Source of the DNA: Asterella californica | Lineage: Eukaryota; Streptophyta; Marchantiopsida; Marchantiales; Aytoniaceae | Reading direction: 5' to 3' | Length of the DNA stretch: 64,000 bases | NCBI GenBank assembly: GCA_036924285.1 | Contig: JAYKYS010000009.1 | Span: 22,982,001-23,046,000 of the forward strand | Shown here: piece after piece, positions 23,346 to 34,369 of the stretch | Position numbering within the stretch: position 1 is the first letter of the stretch | Layout: the number at the start of each line of letters is the position of its first letter | Position numbers and translations under genes: made by a program | Notes under the pieces: generated by a model | Database searches by the model: none | Seen by the model: the letters and a program-made list of their open reading frames with translations, nothing else | What the model was told of the DNA's origin: nothing

Positions 23346-23622
23346 CCCTAGTTTACTTTTGCTGATTGGGTATTTGCAGCTCCATGCGCTATACGAAAGA
23401 CGCAAGGGGTATGCTTCTTCATTATCTAAGAAAACTTGTACGTATAGTGACTGACGTAAGGAGGCTAGCTTGCTTCTACGACTTGTCGATGGACGTTTTG
23501 TAGATTGAGAAGTCCAATGCATGCGCGCAAGGTGTCACTAGGTTCAGATCTGTGCATGCAGAGACGGATCGAGGAGCGTGTTCTAGGAGAAATTGAGACA
23601 TAAGAAGGGGATTTGGAGAGCT

Positions 23623-24700
23623 TCAGCGATCTGTGAAGGAAAGTTGGACCGTTCGGAGTTCTCGAGTCCAAACTTGTTGTCCTTGGATCCATCGGATCAG
23701 AATGTCGAGTTCTTCAAGAAATTGAAGACGATACGAAGTTTCATTGAGTTGTTTGGGCGTTCTGTTGAAATTGACTCGTACAATAGCATCCATCACTCCA
23801 ACCATCTGACTAGTTACTTGCTCTGCCAACACATGTCTCTTTCTTTTCATGATATTAGTTATCAACTCATGAAACTCTCTTTTCTCGATACTAAGTATTT
23901 TTCGAAGACAAAACTCCACTGTAGCATTTAGAATGAGTTGCTCCATAACAATACGCATGTCTGTTGTTGTTTCAATGTCTACGAATCAACTTGTAAGCTG
24001 GAGCATTCATCTTCTCTTGTGTTGTAACCTCCTTCGTCGTACTCTATCAATAGTAGTAGCCTCTTGTGACGGTACACGTTCCATAGGATCTACTATAGAT
24101 GGTGGAACTATAGAGGTAGACGGTATATCCTCTGCAATAGGTACCTTACCAGTTGGTATAGATGACTTTGCTGCTCTCCTCTTTGTAACTCTTCGACGAT
24201 CACTACCATCAGGTTCTCTTGCATCTATGTCAGAAGTATTCCTCGTTCTCTTGTCTTTTACAATTGCATCTTGTTCACTACTTGCTTCAAAAGACGCTCG
24301 AACAGAAGTTGCATCTACATGATCTCTCCATCAAGTAGCTCTTCTAATGCTTTATGCACCTCTCTTCATCATTTCAACTGAAACTTCAGCAGATTGCTCA
24401 ACCATAGTTGGATTAGCGAGCACTTCAACTCTTGCAGTATATACACCAGCTTTTGCAGAGCTCGCAATCATTATTGCAGTGTTCACATCAGTTAGTACGA
24501 GGAGCAAACTCCTCATTCCTCCTCTTCCAAAATGCGTGTTCAGAGGTTGCCTAGTGGCGATTAGATGCAACTTGTCATTCTGATAATTGACCACACCCTC
24601 TCGCAAGACAACGGATAAGTCTGGGCAATCCTCTATGAGATGATATGGACTGTTGCACCAAATACACCTCCTCGTAAAGGTTCCCCCCTACAGATCGAGC
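23623..24700 (-). pseudogene. Gypsy gag fragment (element A)
   Basis: Read on the minus strand from about 24680: a CCHC zinc knuckle CIWCNSPYHLIEDC, then NDKLHLIATRQPLNTHFGRGG (24352-24606), a charged linker with an ERVPSQE-type stretch (24060-24340), then VEFCLRKILSIEKREFHELI (23623-23958). The same order of blocks occurs in element C (60096-60880) and, in plus orientation, in element B. Frameshifts separate the blocks, and protease, RT and integrase are absent. It is a truncated relic of the same gypsy family. Confidence 0.65.
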
Positions 24701-24893
24701 ACCTGGTGCTCTGATTGTTGTTCTCTTTTCAGATCTGCCGTCTCAACTCTTAAATCAAGTTATGTTGATTTCGATTCTCAATAGATCGCTGATGTCTATG
24801 ACCTATCTGTGTTAAGAATGCACTACAGGTGCATGAGAGAGCACTACAGACGCTTGAGGAACCATTACATGTGCTTAGGAAATTGTGGTTTTA

Positions 24894-25488
24894 CGACACG
24901 TAAAAAAATAGTACGTGTTGAAATTTCACTAGAGTTTTATTTTCTGTTGCCATTTGTCTAGGGCATCATTTTAAACCTGTTAGGTGGCAGTGGAGGACAC
25001 ATAATGAGGAGGAAAACTCCAGGAGCTGTACAGCGGAAGGAGATTTTTTCATTATCATGTAGATATCATCCAATAGAGTTATCAAAGAAGAGCATATGAG
25101 AGAGATTTTACGGAGCTTACGACTAGAGAGTTTTCTGACTATGATAGTTTTGACATCGAGGAATTGAGGGTGAAGTGTAGAAACGAGCAGAGAGGAGACA
25201 TACAACTTGTACACGTATCTTTTTAAATAGAAAACGGGAAGCTTCTAAGTGAACGCGCTAGTGCTTCACATGAGTACTTTTCTGAGATTCTGAGTTCTTG
25301 AATGTGAGATTTCAGTCTGGGTGGTTTCGAGTTAAAGACTTACAAGCGTGTCGTGTGTTTTGTTTGGATCGAGAATGTGGTAGAGATTCTTTTGTGATTC
25401 GTGTTTCGTGTGTGATTTTCACCCTCCTCTTCACGATCGTATCACAACTAGAAGGTTCTGCTCTTCTCAAGAAACTCTCGCCTCGACA
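24894..25488 (+). repeat. 5' LTR of element B
   Basis: It aligns over its length with 29127-29732: TGACACGT-type start (here cgacacgt), ttcactagagttttatttt, agggcatcatttta, agattctgagttcttgaa, and an end of aagaaactctcgcctcgaca. The many substitutions and small indels imply an old insertion. No target duplication is detectable. Confidence 0.75.
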
Positions 25489-25495
25489 TATAATC

Positions 25496-25513
25496 TGGTG
25501 CTTCCACAGAGAG
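25496..25513 (+). promoter_or_regulatory. Putative primer-binding site of element B
   Basis: TGGTGCTTCCACAGAGAG begins eight bases after the LTR end and starts with TGG, the complement of a tRNA CCA tail. I did not identify the tRNA. Confidence 0.4.
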
Positions 25514-25563
25514 CTTCTTGGGACGATTGATCGTGAAGTTTGAGTTTATCACACGAAGAAGAG

Positions 25564-27395
25564 ATGGATCATAAGAGCAGAATCACTACTGTTGCTATCT
25601 CCACGGTGGTTACATCTACGTCTACTGCTGCACCTTTTGCAGCACATGCGACTGCACTGATGACATCATATGATCTCGATACGGCTGAGATTTTTAAGAC
25701 GTTTGCAGCCTTGGTCCAACAACATCCGGTCGTTGGAGGGGGTGAGTTAAAATCTACAAAGGCTTTGCAAGTGATTGTGAATAGATGTAGAAGATTTGTA
25801 AGTAGATATATTTCTAGGTATCTATGTGAGTACAGAGGAGAGATGGAGCTGGTTAAAGTTATTGGTGCAGAGACGATAGCCAATTTTGAGTTAGTTGTGA
25901 TTCATGAGTTGCGAGATCAGGTTAGAGATGCACAGAGAAGAAATCTTGGTGTTTGGATGAGTTTTGAGAGAGCTCTCCAAGAGGAGTTTCTTAAAGAGGA
26001 TTCAGAGAGGGTTACTAGGAGAATGTTTATGATTGGGTTGAGCAACAACCTGGTCGTATGATGAGATTGAACGAGTTATTGAGAGAATTTGATCAGAGAT
26101 ACCGACAACTTTCAACGTTTGAGCGTATAACCTTAAATGCTAGAAGGATAGAGCTTTTTCTGCAAGTTATCGATGATGCCATGGCTGATCGGTACTACGA
26201 ATTGGGAGAGAGTTGAGGATGTTGTGGTTGTACTAACAAGACAGAGACAAGGAAGAGTGGTTGTAAAGAGACGTCCGCTTGTATAAGTTGTCTCTCAACC
26301 TCAAGTTGCTCCTTAAGTACAGTAGCCTCCGGCTCAAGCTCCCACACTTGTTGTCTCGACAGCAATCCCTTTGATGCATGTTGTGCCAGTTCTTGCACAA
26401 AGAGTACATATTCAAAGACTTGCGGAGAACCCATATCAACAGAACCAGAATGAAGATTTGATTCGGCAGATGTGAAGTTGAAGGTAAAGCTAGTTAGCTT
26501 GCAGAGAGAGCAACTGCCGGTGCTTGCTGCTGCACGTCCAAGAGGAGGTCTTGTTTGAAGATGTATCTGGTGTGACAATCCATATCATCTTCGAGGAGAC
26601 TGTCAAGAGCTTACGGCTGCTTTGCGAGATGGTGTTTGTATGCTACCAGAACGGTAAGTTATACCTCTCTTCTACAAGAAAGTCATTGAGCACGCAGTTT
26701 GGACGAGAAAGAGTCTACCTCAAATTGTTACGACTGCAACAATAACTGCGTTGATGATACCGCCGATGAATTCTGATGTATATGTTAGACATATTGAATT
26801 TTCTTCTTGTCTTATGTTGCTAGATAGGACTGTTGAGAAGAATAATGCTCAAGTTCCTTCTGAGGTACTGAAGAGAAGAGCTGAGACTATTCGTAGGGTC
26901 ATAGAGTGGAGAGATCTTGTAGACATTACATCTATCAAACATTCTTGGACGTGGAAAGACACGTTCACTGAGAAGATGCTTCTGTGGGAGAAAAGAGACG
27001 GCGAGAAGTCTATGAACTTGGTATTGGAGTTCCATGGGAGATTGGAGATAGACAAAGAGTCACCAGGAGACGAGTAGTTCCTCCATCTACACCAAGTCTG
27101 ATGGAGGACGTGTAGAGGTCTCAGCAGGAGCCAATGACTACTGGTAGGTGGTTTATTGGTCAAGAGGAGAGAAAAGGATCGGCTTACAAGTTGACGGCGG
27201 ATACTGAAATTTCTACTAATCTCAAAAGCATCTTGGAGCAGAGAATACTAGACGAATTGAGTTTTCTCTTTGGGAGTTTCTTGGTATTGCAAAGAGAGAG
27301 TTTCATGAGCTGATCATCAACATCATCAAACGGAAGAGACAAGTGATGTCCGAGCAAGTAGAGAGTCAGATGATAGATGTAGTGATGTGAATTAT
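25564..27395 (+). pseudogene. Element B gag (gypsy family), broken
   Basis: The gag frame opens at the ATG at 25564 and runs to 26061 (a Thr/Ala-rich start, then SFERALQEEFLKEDSERVTRR, which matches element C at about 59550-59610). After a frameshift it continues as LNELLREFDQRYRQLS (about 26070). Another broken section has the zinc knuckle CIWCDNPYHLRGDC (about 26561-26602) and NGKLYLSSTRKSLSTQFGRE (26652-26712). It ends near 27395 with RKRQVMSEQVESQM. No protease, RT or integrase follows, so the element is pol-less. Confidence 0.65.
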
Positions 27396-27711
27396 TTCAC
27401 ATGGTAAATAATTCACTTTTCTGTCGGAAGTTAGACTCTTTGAGTCAAGTCTATACCTCAAAGAAGTAGATTTTGGAAGCAATGAGTATTTGAGAATATG
27501 AAAACACCACGGCGTATGTCTCATCATGCTAATCACCGTGGTATGTTAAAAAGTTACAAACGAAAAGTTATTTGGAGTTCTTCTGTAAGATTTTTGATAT
27601 CGAGAAATCTTATCTGAATGAGTTCAAAATTTATGTTTTAGATTTCTATCATGTTGATTGTAGTGTGTAGTATATGTTTACATCTTGAAATGTACAAAAA
27701 CAACACGTTCT

Positions 27712-28732
27712 CTATTGTCGTTCTCCGGCCCCTTTTAACTTCGAAATGCCATAAGTGTCTCCTCATGTATCATTTTGACTTAATTTTTTGATCCAAGTGA
27801 ATCACATGACAAGATCTATATTTTTCTACAAAAGAATTTGTATCGACTTAGAGTATCTTTGATGCCATCTCGCTATTCCAATACTTAGAGGATCTCATCG
27901 AGTTCGACTTATTGTCTCGACACCCCAAGGTGAGTCGTCTAACATAAGGTCAATTTCAAAATCTGACGGTTATTTCTTTTTAGCATCCACACCAAGGACT
28001 GCACTAGTGCAAGGATAGACGGAGACGGCTCGCATTCACAATACGTTTAGGTGACTACACTAGTGCAAGGATAGACTTAGGCGTCTCGCATTCACGGTAC
28101 GTTTAAGAGACACCTAGTATTGTGTCGTCTCTAGGCAACTTAGTGCTCCACATACTCCTCCGAAGGGGCAGCCTACTCCAAGTCGATTGTGAGTTTGAGG
28201 AGAATTGATCCTGAGATCTCTACAAGTTTACTCAGGATCAATTCTCCTCAAACTCACAATCGACTTGGAGTAGGCTGCCCCTTCGGAGGAATATGTGGAG
28301 CACTAAGTTGCCTAGAGACGACACAACACTAGATGTCTCTTAAACGTACCGTGAATGCGAGACGTCTCAGTCTATCCTTGCACTAGTGTAGTCACCTAAA
28401 CGTATTGTGAATGCGAGACGCCTCCGTCTATCCTTGCACTAGTGCAGTCCTTGGAGTGGATGCTAAAAAGAAATAACCGTCAGATTTCGAAATTGATCTT
28501 ATGTTAGACGACTCACCTTGGGATGTCGAGACAATAAGTCGAATTCGATGAGGTCCTCTAAATATTGGAATAGCGAGATGGCATCAAAGATACTCTAAGT
28601 CGATACAAATTCTTTTGTAGAGAAATATAGATCTCGTCATGTGATTCACTTGGATCAAAAATTAAGTCAAAATGATACATGAGGAGGCACTTATGGCATT
28701 TCGAAGTTAAAAGGGGCCGGAAAACGACGATA
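27712..28732. repeat. Near-perfect ~1-kb palindrome (2 x ~500 bp)
   Basis: The left arm (27712 to about 28216) and right arm (about 28232-28732) are reverse complements with only scattered mismatches, joined by a spacer of about 15 bases (atctctacaagttta). Each arm holds two tandem ~55 bp units starting at (g/c)actagtgcaaggatagac (28002 and 28057 on the left). The palindrome lies between the gag remnant and the 3' LTR of element B. It has no ORF of note; a transcript would fold into a long double-stranded RNA. Confidence 0.95.
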
Positions 28733-28769
28733 GAAATAACTCAAGCTCTACGTGTCAGAATGAGGTGAT

Positions 28770-28985
28770 TCTGGTGTCGAGGTAATTAATACAAATTCAG
28801 CGGGGTCCTCTAAGTCATGCGGTAGCGAGATGGCATCAAAATACTCCAAGTCTATACAAATTCTTTCTAGAAAACTATAGATATCGTCATGTGATTTACT
28901 TGGGTCAAAAAATAAAGTCAAACTGATACTTGAGGAGAAACTTACGACATTTGAAGTTAAAAGAAGCCGGAGAATGACAATAGTG
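28770..28985. repeat. Third, diverged copy of the palindrome arm
   Basis: Directly downstream of the palindrome and in the same direction as its right arm. It shares blocks such as gcgagatggcatcaaa, tacaaattcttt, tcgtcatgtgatt and acttgggtcaaaaa, and ends at gccggagaatgacaatag. It is far more diverged than the two arms are from each other, so the arms arose from, or were homogenised after, an older repeat. Confidence 0.8.
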
Positions 28986-29126
28986 ATAACATGACTGAGG
29001 TGATTTCGATGATCAGAGGTAGCCATGGTGGAGTTACTTCAGGTGGAGGTGTCAAAAGTTAACTGTACGACCGGATCACGAGCAGTCCGTACATATGAAT
29101 ATGCAAAGTCATGTTAATTAAGTTTC

Positions 29127-29732
29127 TGACACGTAAGAAGTTAATACATGTCAATTTTTCACTAGAGTTTTATTTTTATGTTATCATCTATCAAGGGCAT
29201 CATTTTACACCTGCTAGGTGACGGTGGAGGTCACGTAGGGAGGAGAAAAATCCTAGAAGGGGTGTACAACATGAAACAGATATTTTTCATTATCGTGTAG
29301 AGATCATCAAGTAGAGGTATCGGAGAAGAGCTAGGAGAGAGGTTACGGAAGTAACGACTAGAGGATTTTCTGACTGACAACGGTTTTGACATTGAGGAAT
29401 TGAGGAATCAAGGTTAGAGGACAGAAACAAGTAGAGAGGAGACCTGCAACTTGTACGTATATTTTTTTGAATAGAAAATGAGAAGCTTCTAGATGAACAC
29501 GCTAGTGCTTCACATGAGCAGTTTCTGAGATTCTGAGTTCTTGAACTTGAGATTTTCAGTATGGGTGGTTTGGAGTTGAAGACTTACTAGCGCGTCGTGT
29601 GTTTTGTTCTGATCGAGAACGTGGTAGAGATTCTTTTGTAATCCTTGGTCCGTGTGTGATTTTTGTCCTCCTCTTCACGATCGTATCACAGCTAGAAGAT
29701 TCTGTCTTTTTCAAGAAACTCTCGTCTCGATA
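29127..29732 (+). repeat. 3' LTR of element B
   Basis: It starts TGACACGTAAG and ends aagaaactctcgtctcgata. It aligns along its length with 24894-25488 in direct orientation. The end motif also resembles the LTR end of element E (40899 side: aagaaagactctcgccacgaca), so B and E are probably related families. Confidence 0.75.
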
Positions 29733-30279
29733 ACGTTCAAAAATTAAAGATTTATGAAACAATGCACTATCTCAACTTAAAACTTGCACTCAACAAAACG
29801 GTAACGTTAAGCATCAACAGTGCACTATTTGACTTAGAATGGAGAGCAGACAGTCACTACAAGACAAAATAACAATATCATATCCATAAAGATATCATAT
29901 CAACAACAACTAATCACCTACCGCTTAAACATCAATATTGCACAATTTGGTCTTATAACAATGAACAATCAATTGCTACAAGACAAAATAGTTGTGACAA
30001 ATACTTACCAAGTAACGTTGAGTCAAACAACAATTATAGCATGAAAGTTTGAAAGCTCTGTTTCTCCTCCTATTGTAATGACAAAAGTCTAGTATAGAAG
30101 ATGAAGACGACTTCATGATTGAAGATTTGATTGGAGGTACTACATTCTCCATAGGTCGTAGAGTTGGAGTCGGTAGATCAAAGAATTCTATCATAATTAT
30201 ATTTTCCTAGTATGTTTTGTTTGGATCAAGATGAGGATGCAGCAGCAACCACAAAAATGTTTGTTGTTGATAGGATTTT
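29733..30279. other. AT-rich stretch with degenerate direct repeat
   Basis: The block caatgcacta...acaagacaaaat occurs at about 29760, 29816-29872 and 29932-29993 in diverged form (gtgcactatttgac / ttgcacaatttggt). No gene seen. Confidence 0.45.
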
Positions 30280-30796
30280 ACCCCGGTTCAATCTAAAATC
30301 GGATTGTATAGGACCGAATCATTTTTGACGATTCAAATCGAGTTCGGTTCAGAAACAATTTGATTCAAATTTTTGTCAATGGTTTATTTTCAAACAGTTC
30401 AATTTATCATATAAATAGTTTTTAAACGGTTTGGTTCGCAAAATACTTTAAGCAGTTTGGTTCCATAGTCCCAAAAAACAATTAAAACAATTTGATGATA
30501 TTTTTTTGATCCTAATAAACATAAATTATTTTGTAACAAATTAAATGCTATACTATCATATTAAATCTAAAAAATCTAAAAAGTTATTGATAAAAGCCCA
30601 TTGACAATACAGTTTAAGTTGGTTTAAACGATTCGATTCATAAACAATTTGGTTTGGTTCAAACTTTCAGAAAACGAGTTGGTTAAAAATAAATTCAAAA
30701 AAGTTTAGGTCATAAATGGTTTAGTTCAGAATTTATAAACAGTTTTGTCTTGGTTCATTTCCATGTAAAACGATTCGGTTGGAATCGAACCGGGTC
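30280..30796. repeat. GGTTTGGTT-rich repeat with inverted ends
   Basis: The segment is built from degenerate repeats of cggttcagaaacaattt / ggtttggttcaaac type. Its ends are near inverted repeats: accccggttcaatc at 30280-30293 and ggaatcgaaccgggt at 30781-30795. This fits a small non-coding transposon or a satellite-like repeat; no target duplication was found. Confidence 0.5.
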
Positions 30797-31865
30797 GACT
30801 ACTAGCTGTCGAACTTCCGGAAGAAGATTATTAGATTGTGGTTGAATATACATACACAAATTTAATATACAGAAGTTAACATACGTTAATTAATAGCTGC
30901 CACCTTTGCTATGTCTAAGCAGTACCAGACGAAGTGTAGCGCAGACTCAATTCGCACGAGACACAACGAGACCACATTAATATCCATCGATTGTGAACAT
31001 TTGATATATGACATATTTGTACCTTCACATTACTAACTTGCCATCCCTTGTTCCGTTGTTTCAGTAGTCGATATTATAAATGATCGTGCTTTCTAATATT
31101 GCCAAACTTATGTGATTTTTAACACCCGATTCGTAATTTCTCATATAAACTTCCCACTCTCATCCTGTTTTTTTTTTATCTGCTTCTTTACTGCGCACCC
31201 ACAAATATATAAGTTGTCCAAGAAGTACAATTACTTTTACCGACGATAATATAACATAGAGAAGACAATGAGAAAACTATGATCAGCACTTGTGTTTGAG
31301 GTGTGAGCATAGACCATGCAACTGTCATAATTCCCAAATCAAAGAATCAAGCTCACCACTTTGCTCTCGTCGATATGAAAGATCTTCAGTTGTAAGCTTT
31401 CGAGCACAAATCCAGCATGAGGCTGGAATCATGAACGACTGGAAGGCGGATCACCGCCCTCAGCATGTCACTGAGACTCAAGATCTTCATGTATCCAAAC
31501 TGAGCTTTGGACATGTGTTGTTGATAACCTCCTACAAGGTGTCATTTTCATCAGTTGAAGATTGTCGTTTGATAACTCTTGCTTTTTGTTTCTCATATGA
31601 TTCTTGGCAAAAGTAATGGCCATTATGCAAGCTTAAACACATGTCTGTTAAAACAGGAAGCCTGTACCATGCGAGACCAAAGTATACCTCGCCTATATAA
31701 TTTGTCTGAGAATTCAAAAAATCCAAGACGACATAGAGATCAGTTGTTAGGACAGCCGTTATCATAGATCGATTTGCAGTCAGATTTATTCCACTGACGC
31801 CCATTCAATCATCTTGGAAGTCAATGGATTTTTTTTGAATTCATATTTATTCCATTGAAGCCCAT
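30797..31865. other. Intergenic region downstream of the FAS1 gene
   Basis: No gene recognised. The FAS1 3' untranslated region should start at 31865 and run to lower coordinates. A short near-duplication (ttattccactgacgcccattcaatcatctt / ttattccattgaagcccattcaatcatctt, each interrupted by changes) sits at about 31785-31880 and overlaps the end of the gene. Confidence 0.45.
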
Positions 31866-32576
31866 TCAATCATCTTCAAACCCAATGGATTTTTCGAACA
31901 TAGAATCCATGAGCACCCCGTCGATAATATGAATTACCAACAAGCCTCTGCTGATATCCGCGTTTACTAAAGTATGGTTGTTCACAACGAGACCTCTCCT
32001 TGGATCCCGGGCTAAGTATAACTTATAGCCAGACAGACTTTCCAGTTCCACTTCATGTCCCTCATGGACTGCACTGGATACAATCTGCTTCGGAACGGTA
32101 CTGAAACTCATGATACGAGAAACTACTGCCACAAGACATCTGGAAACAGAGGCTTCTCTGCCTTCAAAGTTGTTCGACGAATTTTTATTAGCTACTACTT
32201 GAATGTCGCCGATTCTAAGGTTTTCATTCTCCATCTCGTCCCCACTCCTTGAACAAGATCGTACCAATTTGTCGACGGCTCCTTCAATGGGGACAAATAT
32301 TGTGAAAGGAAGGTCATGAGCAACCATTTCCACCATCCTCGCACCAAACCGACCTAAACTTTGAACCCCTACCTTCCCAGAGCTCAAATGCATGATAGTG
32401 GCCTTTCCGAACTCCAACGGCGGAGGTATGAAAAGATATATACCACAAACAATAACCATTGACAGCGCAAGCGAAGCAGTGACGAGATTAAAAAGAACAG
32501 CTTGGTCCAGCGGTCCATTCCGCCAAATGCAAGCGAATTTAAACGCGCCTCCCATGCTGATGCTAGATTGCCTCAC
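31866..32576 (-). CDS. FAS1 (fasciclin-like) domain protein with N-terminal membrane anchor
   Basis: An intron-free frame of 236 codons. Residues 26-50 (AVLFNLVTASLALSMVIVCG and on) form one hydrophobic segment, probably a signal anchor. The FAS1 fold is suggested by LPFTIFVPIE at 89-98 (the FTVFAPTD-type first box) and by LLVIHIIDGVLM at 212-223 (the second conserved box before the C-terminus). Between them, SRIMSFSTVPKQI and LSGYKLYLARD match what I recall of a plant family of short single-FAS1 proteins ending in VHVMDGVIMDAEFEQS. Such proteins are extracellular or membrane-anchored adhesion-type proteins; the precise role is unknown. The cluster of upstream ORFs looks like leader sequence. 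No GPI signal is visible. Confidence 0.7.
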   Translation of the reverse strand: MRQSSISMGGAFKFACIWRNGPLDQAVLFNLVTASLALSMVIVCGIYLFIPPPLEFGKATIMHLSSGKVGVQSLGRFGARMVEMVAHDLPFTIFVPIEGAVDKLVRSCSRSGDEMENENLRIGDIQVVANKNSSNNFEGREASVSRCLVAVVSRIMSFSTVPKQIVSSAVHEGHEVELESLSGYKLYLARDPRRGLVVNNHTLVNADISRGLLVIHIIDGVLMDSMFEKSIGFEDD

Positions 32577-33716
32577 TTAAGAGTAACTTCTCGTACACTG
32601 CATGACAGTAAACAGCAAACCCAAAAACGTAAAGAACTGCAATAGTCTGATGTCCATGAGGCTCGAACAGACAAGACTATGCAAACTGACGTGATTCAAC
32701 GGGAAAAACTTCTCACCAACCCAAACAGGCCAGCCAGGACAAGCCAGAACAAGTTCCACTTGTAAGAAGCCGAAACCAGAGGCCGAAAATCAATCACTAG
32801 ACATGCTCCAGACTGCATACAGAGGTAGAGTGGCTCCCTGAAGTTTCTAGGCGTCAGTCAGGTCTCGGCATTAATACATGGGGAGTAACGACTTCGCTTG
32901 GAAATTCAGATTACATAAAGGTCCCGACAGGTGATACCCAAATTCACGATTATCTATAATATCTGCACGATCGTTCTGACCAGATTTTCCCAGCCGGTGA
33001 AATGAAAACTCTTCGCAGTCCGGCGGGTAAGGCTTCAGATACATCCGCTGTCGTCCTCATGTGTACGATACGCAAAAGATTCAGATTAAGAGTTCAAAAC
33101 CCCGAGCAGAAATCCTTCAGTCGCACTACGAGGAATATCGTGGCCGCGAGCCAAAGATTGACACTGTTTATCCGTTGCCTACGAGAGTTACATAAAAGCT
33201 AACGGTTGCAATAACAGTCAGGGCTAATAACCAGCCGAGCAGATTCAGGCTAGAGGGGGACAATTCATTCACTGAATCCCCCTCAAGCATCACCTGTCCC
33301 AAGTTAAAAGGGAATGACGGTCGGTAAACATCTACCTGAATGAATGATCAACAATGACATAGCGCAACGTTCCACCGGAGACGTCGGAAGTGAGAAGCCA
33401 ATAGTCCGAAAGTGCATATAATTCTTGAGCCTACTTTGAGAATTTCACACACCTTACTCGTCGATCTTCGGTCCAACCGGCTGAGGCAGCAGCATTGGAG
33501 AAATCTGTTCCTGCGGCCGTGCACCGTGGGTGTATCATCAAGTACTCTGCCCGATGAAAGCGACAAGAAGAAGAAAAAGTTTATATGAGAGCAAGTAAGA
33601 GACACATTCTGTACTCTACACGAACGATAGTGACAAATACGACCTCGGGCGTGAATCAAAGCACAGGATTCGCAGCAGCAGCAGTAAGAAGCAGGTGGCA
33701 GTGTGTATATACGTTC

Positions 33717-33720
<4 letters not shown>
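32577..33720. other. Upstream region of the FAS1 gene
   Basis: This likely holds the FAS1 promoter and leader (minus-strand gene). Base composition is balanced and resembles the eIF3e island. No second gene is supported. Confidence 0.4.

Positions 33721-33776
<56 letters not shown>
33721..33776 (+). repeat. (GA)28 microsatellite
   Basis: An uninterrupted 56-base GA run. GA/CT tracts near promoters are common in plants and can bind GAGA-type factors; here it lies about 1.15 kb upstream of the FAS1 start. Confidence 0.98.
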
Positions 33777-33780
<4 letters not shown>

Positions 33781-33993
33781 GTAGTGGATCTACAAGGCTA
33801 CTGAGGACCAACCAGGCTTCACCACTGTACTTGCCAATGCCATGCCACCATCTGTTCCATCCTAAATGCGATGTGACCACAGTGCTCCGAAATGGTCAGC
33901 AGTCTTACATTCCTCATCGTGTGTACACTGTAAAAGCCTAACAGTTTCTGCGTGCCTAAGTCAATTAATTCAGATGCAACTCACTAACTCGAA

Positions 33994-34362
33994 TGATCAC
34001 TTCCGCGTCTGATGATAGTGGTTACAGAGATCCTCATATAGTGAAAAAGACTGGAACAAGTTCACCCGCCAATAAATATCCACTAGGCATCGCAGCAAGC
34101 TGAAGAAACTGCACCTTCCAACCAGGCAGCAAGGGCGAGGAACTCTTAACTCCAACCGTAAGTCTATACAGCACCTGACGACCACAGGAATGACCACATT
34201 CGCGTCTGATGATAGTGGATACAGAGATCCTCATATAGTGAAAAAGACTGGAACAAGTTCACCCGCCAAAACATCCACTAGGCATCGCAGCAAGCTGAAG
34301 AAACTGCACCTTCCAAACAGGCAGCAAGGGCGAGGAACTCTTAACTCCAACCGTAGAGAGCC
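33994..34362 (+). repeat. Tandem duplication, two units of ~197 bp
   Basis: The unit cgcgtctgatgatagtgg...ggcgaggaactcttaactcc starts at 34004 and again at 34201. The copies are nearly identical apart from a few substitutions and a 3-4 base indel (ccaataaatatccac versus ccaaaacatccac). No convincing ORF uses it. Confidence 0.9.
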
Positions 34363-34369
34363 GAACTAT

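Larger units (their letters stand above)
24894..29732 (+). mobile_element. Element B: old, pol-less gypsy-type LTR element
   Basis: Two diverged ~600 bp direct LTRs enclose a primer site, a broken gag and a long palindrome, 4.8 kb in total. Gag similarity ties it to elements A, C and H. With no pol it could only have moved by using enzymes from a relative (inference). The palindrome may have replaced deleted pol sequence. Confidence 0.7.

Noticed and set aside
28748..29026. 92-codon minus-strand ORF
   Set aside because: It covers the diverged third copy of the palindrome arm, which is not open in the other two copies.
33585..33941. 118-codon ORF with an Arg-Glu repeat
   Set aside because: The repeat is a translation of the (GA)28 microsatellite; the flanks have no coding character.
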